A stretch of 64,000 nt of DNA from NCBI GenBank assembly GCA_030063045.1, contig JAQSEB010000025.1:1-64000 (forward strand), given 5' to 3'. Numbering within the stretch: the stretch's first letter is position 1; each line of letters opens with the position of its first letter. Both the position numbers and the translations under genes were made by a program. The stretch comes from Pratylenchus scribneri. Its lineage: Eukaryota; Nematoda; Chromadorea; Rhabditida; Pratylenchidae. The notes beneath the pieces were generated by a model that saw only the letters and a list, made by a program, of their open reading frames with translations, searched no databases and was not told the origin of the DNA. Shown piece after piece: positions 45,131-54,251 of this stretch.

Positions 45131-46257
45131 TGAAATGGGAGAAAACCGGCAATGAAGAATGATGGTTAATTGAAAGTGAGGGAAGCAATGAGGAGACATA
45201 AAACTCATCATATTTTGTTAATTCATCATAAATCTGTTAATTTCGGATTTAAATAAACTCTTTAAAACGGGCGAAAAATCATTTCCTCCAATTTTAAAAC
45301 TTTTTCATCGAATTTGGAATTTGATGGAATTATTTTATTTTGATATTTGGTATCATCATATTTACGAATTAGAAAAGCAATTTCTTTGGTATTGATTTGA
45401 GATGCACAAGGAGTGCTTTTCGCCAGCAAATTTTCCTCTACTGTTATCAAAAATAAAAATTAATTAGAGTCTATTATTATGGCAATTGCTGGAATTTGCC
45501 ACATTTCTTTAATGTCTTATTTGCCTTTTTTAGAAGGTCATTTTTACTAATTTTCTTAATTTTGAAATAATTGAAATAATAATAATATTCCTAATCATAT
45601 TATTTCTAAATTAACATTTTAATAATGAATCATCCAAATTTTTGCATACATATCATTTTGTTCAATTCATTTTTATGTTCAAACTGCTTCAGAACATAAA
45701 TAACAAATAAGTAAATAAATTTGTTCACACATTTCCCAACAATTTTGACATTTAATTCAATTTTTTATAACAATGCAATGCTCTCCCATCCCCTTTATTC
45801 CCCGATAATTTCAATTTAAATTTGCATTGTCCTTTAGGCTGAATTTATTTTGCTAAACATCTGTGCAGATGTGCACTGCTCGGACACAAAATATAAAAAA
45901 TATATAAACAGCGTATGTTTTGCCTATAAATATGTGAGCTCACTGAAATTGGTGATGAAGAAATACATCGTCAAATACTGAATTTTAATTTATTATTCCT
46001 CTTCAATTCTTAATATTTTAATTGAAATGAAGATATCCATTTCCCTTGATAAATTGAATTATTTTTTAAAATTATTTAAAAATCGCACCTGGGACATTTT
46101 TCCAATTGAATAAAGACATGGAATTCAAAGAAATGTATTTTAATGCAATTTAGATTATATTAAATTTTATTTTTTAATATTTATTAACAAATTTCCGATT
46201 TATTAATTTTAAAAGTTTCCTTCATTCTAATTTTATCATTTGAATCTTCAACCGAAA
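45131..46257. other. Intergenic, no supported gene
   Basis: AT-rich. A 62-codon minus-strand frame (45450-45262) has moderately protein-like composition but no clear splice partner. Confidence 0.4.
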
Positions 46258-47371
46258 ATGGATCCAAATCTGAAGGATGAATTTGGCTATGATTCGATGA
46301 ATTCGGCGGAATTGGTCAATAAAATCCAAAAATTGGAGGTAAAATTTTGTTAAAAAAATAAGTGAAATTGTTCGAAATTTAGGAGGAAATGTTGGCTGTG
46401 AAAATGGAAAATGTTGAATTGAAGGAAGAGACAAGCGAATTGAGGAAACGAATTGATGAGGTAAAAATGGGCAAATTTCAATTTAATTAAAAGTAAATTT
46501 TAATAAAGAAAATAAAAAATTCAATTAAATTCGATTGTCAATTCATTCAATTTTTTCGAATTTTTCGACATTAAAAAATTAAAATTAAAAATATAATTTT
46601 TATATAAATTTAAGTTGGCCATGACCGAACAAATTGATGGAATTTTATGGATGAAATTCGATTGGAAAGAATATGAATCGGATCCAACTTTTGGTTCGAA
46701 ATTGGCCATTTCCGAGGAAGGATCCATTGTGAAGCATTCGGGCCCAAATGGTAAAAATTAAAATTATTTTTAATATAATTTAATTATTTTTAGGATGGAA
46801 TTGCGTTCGTTCACTTTTGGCCATCCCCAAATTCAATTTGGAGAATGTCAACAAGTCAATTATTGCCTTTTACTTTGAAATGGAAATTCTGAATGGGTAT
46901 TTTATTTTTATTTAAATTCATTTTAATTAATTATTATTTATTTTCAGTCGTGGCCCCAAAATCATTGGATTTTGCAATGAACAATTTGCAATGGACAACA
47001 ACCAACTTGGAAATGAGGATAATTCAATTGGATTCGGGAGCCAATTTGCAATTGTGATTGATGGATTTTGGACCGAATTTGGGAGTGACAATGCATTATT
47101 CGTGAAAGGGGATTTTGCTGGCATTGGCATAATCTATCAGCCGAATGAGGAAATGGAATGTTTTGCCACTTTGAATGGCCAATTGTTTGGTAAAATCATT
47201 GTTTAAAATATTTTTAATGTGCAAATAATTTTAGCGAAGGTCGCATTGCCTCCGAAATATGCAAATATCAATTTGTTTCCGGCCATCAATTTGATCAACA
47301 AAGGGAATTCAGTCCGTGTGCATTTTGACAAGGAGGAATGGCTGTTCAAGGACTTCAAAAATGTCATTTGA
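46258..47371 (+). CDS. Coiled-coil SPRY-domain protein (258 residues)
   Basis: Exons 46258-46338, 46383-46460, 46615-46750, 46794-46896, 46948-47189 and 47235-47371 join in phase. Residues about 15-55 are a Leu/Glu heptad coiled coil (ELVNKIQKLEEEMLAVKMEN). The SPRY domain spans about 95-255, with YFEMEILNG, IIGFC, GDFAGIGIIYQPNEEMECFATLNG (the VGCGI...N..FFTLNG-like core) and LFPAINL. SPRY domains bind protein partners in ligase adaptors and RanBP9-like scaffolds; plant-parasitic nematodes have many, some secreted as SPRYSEC effectors. This one has no signal peptide, so it is probably intracellular. The paralogue at 48287 has the same intron phases across the SPRY part. Confidence 0.85.
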
Positions 47372-48286
47372 ATAGGAAATAATTGAGGGAAATGATTGCA
47401 GAAAAGCAAAATAATGAGAAGATGTCACATAAAATTTTGATGATTTTAAATTGAATTTATTCCGTTAAAATCCCTTCACTATGTGAATTTGCTTATTTGT
47501 TTGGATATCACAATAAATCAATTTCAATTTCATTTTCAGTGTGTTTAGAGATTAGAGTTTAAAATCATTTCATTAGTTTAAAACTTTATTAAGAATTTAA
47601 TAAATAATGTTTCAATTCAATGTAATTTTCCTAGCTAATCAAAATTATGATAGATGGGGATTTATTTAATTTATTTATCCAATATGGACAAGCGGATGGG
47701 ATTAGGGTTATAATTAGCGTATCCAATTTTGATGCTCTATTTTTTAACATTTTTAAAAGTAAAAATATACATTTTTATTTTTATCTTATTCCCTTTAAAT
47801 TAATAATTTATTTCCATTTTCAATTCCAATCCAATAAAATTTATTTTTATTAAATGATAAATGAGGAGAGTATAATATTCAATTTTTCCCAGGCGATTTC
47901 CATATTCATTTCAAGAAATTTTTACAATTAATCTGGGAATTGGCATTTGATGTCCACATTTTAATTAAAAAATGGACAATTTCCTCTCAAAAATGATTCA
48001 ATTTTGTTTAATTCTTCGTCGAAAATATTTCACAAAAATTGCCCAAATTTCTCTTTTTTTCTTACTGAAAAAAGGATGTTTATATAAAAAGACCAAAAGA
48101 GGCAAATTCTCCTCAATTTTTGGCTTTTTTGGCAGTGGAAAAAATATTTCATATCTACGATTCACTTTTTTCGAAAAATGAATAACTTAATTCATCATTT
48201 CTTCAAATTATTCATAAAAATTATTTTTAAAATTTTGAAGATAAACAAAAAAACTATAATTAATTAAAATATTAAATTCAAAAAAA
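47372..48286. other. Intergenic, no supported gene
   Basis: AT-rich spacer between the two SPRY genes; short open frames at 47647-47853 and 47972-48181 are Phe/Ile/Lys-rich and unsupported. Confidence 0.4.
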
Positions 48287-49335
48287 ATGGATTCATCAAA
48301 GAATAAGGTAAGAAAATTAGTTCTATTATTTATTATTTATTATTTTTTTTCAGTTGCCAAAATCATCAATTCGACAACGTAGATTGCCAGGCGAATTGAT
48401 GAATGAATTGTTCGCCTCAATGCCATTGAAAAATGCTTTTGTACTTCTGGCCAAAATGTCAAATGGCCTTTTGGCAAGAAATGTTCTAAAAATGATTAAC
48501 GGTATTAAAGAGGTGAATTAGAATAATTGGAGAAAATTTAAATTTGAATGAATTTTTAGGCAATGAAGAATAACAAATTGAATATAGAAGATTGTGGTCC
48601 GAGATTGACAATTTCAGAGGAAGGACTCATCGCTAAACATTCCCGTGCATTTGGTAAAATTATTGGTAAAATTAAATTGTGTCAATAATTTTTAAATTAA
48701 TATAATTATTTTTTAGATTGGAATTGTGTTCGAGCTGTTTTTCCAATTCCATCAATAAATTCGACGGATCTCATCAAACCCAAAATAATGCACTATTTTG
48801 AGATGGAAATTTTGAATGAGTATTTTTATTTTTTATTTTTTTAATATATTAAATTCCTTAAATATCATTTATATAAGGTTTGCCGATAGTGCGATTGGAT
48901 TTTGTTGTAAACTTTTATCACTGGAAAACAAATGGCTTGGATTGTGGAAACATTCAAATTCAATTGGAATTTGTTGCAAATTGGGAATTTGGATTGATGA
49001 TGGATCCGAAATCAAATTTGAAAATGATAACGCAGATTTCAAGAAAGGAGATATTGTTGGCATTGGTATAATTCTACAGCCAAATGCAGAAATGGAATGT
49101 TTTGCCACTTTGAATGGCGAATTGCTGGGTAAAATAATTTTAAAAAATTTTTAAAATTTTTAATTCAAGGAAAAGTAAATTAATTTTAGGTAAAGGTAAA
49201 TTGCTGGCAAAATTTTCCGCCCTTAAACTATTTCCGGCCGTCACTTTGGCCGATTCTTACCAATCAATCCGTTTGAATTTCGGTAAAGAAAATTGGCAAT
49301 TTAAAAAATTCGAATGTGTTCTCAATGGGATATGA
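48287..49335 (+). CDS. F-box-like SPRY-domain protein (257 residues)
   Basis: Exons 48287-48307, 48354-48512, 48560-48653, 48717-48819, 48878-49128 and 49190-49335 join in phase. Residues about 18-60 (LPGELMNELFASMPLKNAF, NGLLARNVLKMINGIKE) form an F-box-like module almost identical to that of the minus-strand gene at 31270. The SPRY domain follows from about 80: DWNCVRAVFPIP, YFEMEILNEFADSAIGFC, GDIVGIGIILQPNAEMECFATLNGELLG and LFPAVTL. The exon order of an F-box-like exon joined to the SPRY exons of the gene at 46258 indicates exon shuffling or a shared ancestor that lost parts. With Skp1-like genes on both sides, a substrate receptor for an SCF ligase is the best guess. Confidence 0.85.
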
Positions 49336-50240
49336 GGATTTGAAAGATTGAAGAAGGATCATTCATTTATCTGGTTTAATGCTTCTTTTTGATTCCACTT
49401 TTTTTCTATCTTTTTTGAATATTCACATAAATTTCAATTTAATATTTTTGAACGCTTAAATAAATCACTTTTTCGTAAAATAATAAATCTCTGATTTTAA
49501 TTAATGATCATAGGAGTCTTTGTATTTTGACAAATTTTTAATTATTCGGCTGATTAAGTTAAGAATTTGGCTTTTATTAAAATATTATCAACCAATTTAT
49601 CAATCCAATCAAGATTCAGATTCATCTAATGTGGAAATCATCGATATAATTTTATTTCAAAATTTTGATAAAGAAATGTCAGCAAATGATGTTTAACCGA
49701 TTCAACTTAATAATAAAACAAATTCATCTTTGGTACAAAAAATGAAATTTGCTGCTGGGAATTCTACCAACTATTCGAATGAGAAATAAAAATAACAAAG
49801 GCAAAATTTGATGGAAAAAGTGGGAATAAATTGGACTTTTTCAATAGAAGTTCCATTCAAAATTTCATTGTTGCATTGTTTCTTTGTTTGTTTCAAAATT
49901 TGTTGCTTTATTGAAAGACAATTGTTCATTTTATTCTACATTTATTGTCGAAAATTTTGAAATTTTCATAAATTTTAATAATATAAACATTCATAAGTAA
50001 ATTTTCTTGTGAAAAAATAAATTTCTCATTTTAATTTTTTTCTGCTTTCCACCAATTGAATGCCTGACTCAATTTGTACAATTCAATTAAAAAGGCATTG
50101 CTACTGTAGCCTATTTAGTTTAACTTTATTTGTAATTATAAATGAATTTAAAATTATCTAAATTAAATTTTTTATATCTTATTTTAATTATTGGAAATAT
50201 TTTTGCCGCTGAATTTTAGTTTATTTCCCACATCATTCAA
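49336..50240. other. Intergenic, no supported feature
   Basis: AT-rich sequence; no gene, repeat or RNA recognised. Confidence 0.4.
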
Positions 50241-50455
50241 TGCAAATGCGGATTAAAAATGAATAAAAAAATTCCCAAGAAAATAAAAGAAAATTTAAAC
50301 AATAAAAAATAGAGGAAAATAATTAATCTGAATCTGCTGAAGGCAATTAAAAATTACTATTTAAAAGAACAATGCATTCTCATTTAACCAGAATCATTTT
50401 TACTTTATGCCGTCAGCAGAACTTTTCAGTCCACTATTTTAATACTCGGGTCGTT
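50241..50455 (+). promoter_or_regulatory. Recurrent upstream block, copy R4 (most diverged)
   Basis: Shares tgcggattaaaaatgaat, attcccaagaaaataaa and aataattaatctgaatc with R1-R3, then a diverged end. The second Skp1-like ATG is about 310 bases downstream, the same distance as for R3. Confidence 0.45.
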
Positions 50456-50762
50456 CATTTCTCTATGGCTTAGGCTTAGCAAGGATAAATCCACATTTTA
50501 ATAAATACCTTTCTTCAAAAAATTCAATTTTATTTTATTCAAAGGCCATAATAACTTTTTACATTATTAAAGTACATTTTGGGGGCATTATAATGGCATA
50601 ACTATACCTTTCACCTTTCTCATATTTGTATTGGTATTTCCTTGTTGAGCTATGGAAAAAATTACCCAAGTATAGAATGATATAATTTACCAAACTATAA
50701 AAAAATTTTCAATTTTAGAATTTTCTTTCCAATTTTTAATTTAATAAAAAAACAACGACAAA

Positions 50763-52104
50763 ATGAGCCAAACTGATGAGGCAAGGAATATCGAATTGAA
50801 CACCAACGAAGAGCAAAAGGAATCAGGTAAAAAATCATTTACAAATGAATATTTATAATTTTTTATAGGAACTGTGCCTGAATTCACCGACGCTCAATTG
50901 ATTCGCAAGATCAAGTGCAAAACAGTTGAGAAGGAAATTGTCGAGGTCAATTCATCAGATCCCAAAAAAACATTTTTATTAAAATATTTTTAGGCTCCCT
51001 GGCTGCTTTTGATGCAATCCAAAACCTTCAAAAAGTTCTGGGAATTGATGAAGATGGAGGAAACATTCGAAAAGCAAAAAGGAAGTGAGAATGAATTCAT
51101 TTTCCCATTGAATGAAATCAGCGGCATTTGCTTTGGCAAAATTGTCGAATGGATGGAAGAGCATAAAGGGCAGCCAGAAGTGGAAGTCAAAATGGACAAA
51201 TACAATGCAACAGTAAATATTCAATTTATTAAAAATTTATTATTATTTGATGGAAAAAGGTTTCGGAGGAAAGGAATTTAATCGAAATTTTTAATTCACA
51301 TAATTCAGTGCTATGATTTTTTTTTAAATATTTTCTTTTTTATTAATAAATTATCCCAATTTTATCATAAAAAAATAAAAAAAATTGATTTAAAATTTGG
51401 CTTTAAATAATAAATTTTAAAAGAGGTAAACCATAACAAGAAAAGAATAGATTTTAATTTTGGAATCATTTTTTTTTCCAACTAATTAAAATGATATTTA
51501 TCAATATAGTAAACTATTGAGAAAGATCTCACAGAATTTCGCCCTTAGGGTTGGACAAAATTTGACATTTTGTCTTTAATTCCTTACCAAAACAACCTTT
51601 AAAAATTTGATTTTTCTAAAATAGTAATTTTTGACTAAATTAATTTGAATATTTATCGACTTTGGATGCAATTTTTCAATTAAAAAATAAATTTTCAGAA
51701 AGAATGGTTCGAATTGACTGCTTTTGAGAAAGATTTCTTCGATGTGGACTTCGAAACATTGAAGGAATATTTCATGGCCGCAAATTTCCTCGAACTCAAA
51801 TCGCTCTTCATCTATTGTGAGTTAAATTAATATTCAACCAAAAATATTTATTTTTTTGAATTTTCAGCTGCCCAAGAAGCAGCTCGTGCCATTATGGATA
51901 AGGATGCGGAAGAAGTGAGGGAAATGTTGTGCATTCCGGAAGTGGATTTTATTTATTTTTGAAAATAAATTTTTTAATTTTTAGGAAGTCAGCCAAGAGG
52001 ACTTGGACCTGATAAATCATGTCCTGGAAAATTGCCACCTCATTGACTTTGATAAGCCAGAAGAAGAGAATAAAAAGGAGAAGCCAGGAAGCAACAGCCA
52101 ATGA
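50763..52104 (+). CDS. Skp1-related protein 2 (223 residues)
   Basis: Exons 50763-50826, 50869-50945, 50994-51212, 51699-51816, 51868-51941 and 51985-52104 join in phase. The three middle coding exons are 219, 118 and 74 bases, exactly as in the paralogue at 43666, and long stretches are identical (GKIVEWMEEHKGQPEVEVKM). The Skp1 fold runs from IRKIKCKTVEKEIVEAP to ENCHLIDFD. This copy has one more N-terminal intron and a Lys/Glu-rich C-terminal tail of about 20 residues. Role as for the other copy: an adaptor of SCF ubiquitin ligases in cytoplasm or nucleus, with possibly altered F-box choice because the canonical C-terminal ending is missing. Confidence 0.9.
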
Positions 52105-52344
52105 GGAATGATGCTAACTACATAAATGGGAGAAATGGAAGAAAGTCAAAAAATGTTAAATAAAATAAAATCATCTTGTTTTGTTAAATAATCCATAATA
52201 AATTTATTAAAATTTCGAATTCAATAAATGCTATAAAATAATATTGACATGGCAAACTATTTTAGAAAGAATTTTATTGGGAATATTTTAACATAAATCG
52301 GGAAATATTTATTTAAAATTGGGTTGTTATTTTAATTAGGGTTA

Positions 52345-52475
52345 ATTATACGCAAGCGTATAATGAAAAAGCGTATAACGTATAATGCGTATAGTCCAGG
52401 TGCGTATAACGTAACGTATAGGCCATTCGCGAAAATTATACGCGTATAGGATACGTTACGTACCCTTTATAAGGT
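52345..52475. repeat. CGTATAA palindromic motif array
   Basis: Repeated cgtataa/cgtataacg on the left and tacgcgtata/atacgttacg on the right fold into a hairpin. It resembles the CGATATCC and GGAACAG arrays in style but not in sequence. Confidence 0.7.
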
Positions 52476-52574
52476 ACTGTATTTTTTTGAAATTTGTTTA
52501 CTTAAATTTAAAAAATTTCCAAATAAGTAAATGATCAATATTTTTATTTTAAGAGATCAATCATTTTATTTTTC

Positions 52575-52790
52575 TTATTCTTCATCTTCAAATTCTTCTT
52601 CACTTAAATCAGATTCTACTGTTTCAGTTGGAGGAGCCAGCTTCATTTTCTTTTTCATGTGTGCTCTTATGATCAGAATTTTTTCAGCCATCTTTCCGGA
52701 AAGACTAATTAAAATAAAATTTTTAAAAATGAAATACTTGAGGACATTGCTGTCCATCCTTCCCCATAAATATTCATATTTTGCTGACAT
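52575..52790 (-). CDS. Possible short gene or terminal exons, acidic C-terminus
   Basis: A minus-strand frame from ATG 52790 to TAA 52575 is open throughout. Alternatively, removing a 44-base GT-AG intron (complement of about 52695-52740) keeps phase and deletes the Phe/Ile-rich part, leaving about 57 residues: SAKYEYLWGRMDSNV, a basic AHMKKKMKLAPP stretch and an acidic ESDLSEEEFEDEE end. I do not recognise it. Upstream exons may exist at 52800-53090 but none is convincing. Confidence 0.25.
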   Translation of the reverse strand: MSAKYEYLWGRMDSNVLKYFIFKNFILISLSGKMAEKILIIRAHMKKKMKLAPPTETVESDLSEEEFEDEE

Positions 52791-52804
52791 ATTTATTCAA
52801 TTCG

Positions 52805-54251
52805 TAAATATTTGGGGAACAAAAGGCGGTTCAAAAGCCGGAAGGGCAAAGTCAAAGGAAATCTTGAGTCGGATGTTAGACTGACTGGCAATTGGGCTTA
52901 AGCGCCCAAACAGCAATAGAAAAGGGGCGGGAACGGGAATAAAATCGATCGACAATTTGATTGAGAAGATTAGGGTCATCCCGCACCACAAAGATTTTGG
53001 TCCCCAAAATTGATTAGACATTATCAGCAGATTTTTGATAATGATAGGGTAGACATTTAGAAATTTTGTAAAGGGATATTGGATAGTCATTTAAATTGAT
53101 GCAAAAAAACTACAAAAGAATCATTGATTGATGAGAATTGAGAATAGAATTGGCGCCAAAATAATAAAAGCAAAGTTATGGAGAAGAGAAAATAATCCTC
53201 AACACATTCATCATTCATCAAAATTGTTCACAGTCCACACAATTATAAATCATCAAAAATAAATTTTTAGGCTAAGAGTAAGAAAATTAAACAAAAATTA
53301 AATGAGAATAGATAGCTCCCATTGCAATTTTAAAGTTTTTATTATTTGTAATCAAAAAGATAAATTTTAGCCCAAAAAATAAAAAATATTTTTGTACAAC
53401 AAATATGCTGCTATTGTTGTTTGATCAATTGGCAATGCGGCTGTGGTTTGTTCAAATGGCAATGCATGTAGTGGTGATCAGGTTTATGTTTTTGTTGTCA
53501 TTTTATTTAATTATTCTTTTTCATGTTTGCTGTGGCTGGCCAATGTTCAATGTTGTGTGGGCGTTTGACCATGGAGGTCAATCGTGTGGTGCCATTCAGG
53601 TTTATGTTTTGTTGTTTTCATATTGAATGAAAATTCTTTTTCATTTGAACAATGGTCAATGGGCTGGCCAATGATCGCCGACAATTTGTGGCCGACTTGT
53701 TCACCAATTCAAGGTTTGGATTTCGGCATCAAAATAAAAATCAATGATGTGTTGAAGCTAGGTTTAGCTGCTGGTCGCCCCCATCCCGGGGGTACCCGAC
53801 CATGGGTTGAGTGGTACAACTGCTGTTGTATTGGTGTTAACTGTGCGGTAGTTAACTTGAGTATGTTTTGGTGTGCTGGTTGTCTTTTGGGTTTTGTTGT
53901 TGTGTGATGATTGTGGTTTGGGTTTGTTGTAGTGTGATGGTTGTTTTTGTTGTACTTTTGTTTAGTACCCAAATTAAATCCCACTTTAAAAGGCAATGGG
54001 TGAATATGATTAGAGTATAAATTTGCATAATGAATCATGCCAAAATAGAAAAATTGATTTGGATAAGCGATAATGTAAATAAGAATGAAACTATTTAATG
54101 GATAAAAACACACAATTAATCAATATCATTTTCAGTTGGCATTCCAGTGGTTGGCTTTTCATTGGCATTGGTGGGCGAGGATGGTTTTACAAATAAAGGT
54201 TATGTTTATTAGTTTTGAGATAGGGGAAGGGAAAAGCAACTAGAATGGGTA
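52805..54251. other. Flank of the retroelement, with a diverged tandem duplication
   Basis: An approximately 120-bp unit containing caggtttatgtttt.gttgt and ctggccaatg is present twice at about 53470-53560 and 53590-53675. Elsewhere the plus strand is GT-rich (53800-53960). The 3' LTR should be here, but I found no convincing match to the other flank. Confidence 0.4.

Noticed and set aside
45262..45450. 62-codon minus-strand frame with charged composition
   Set aside because: Looks somewhat protein-like but stands alone; possible exons upstream could not be joined.
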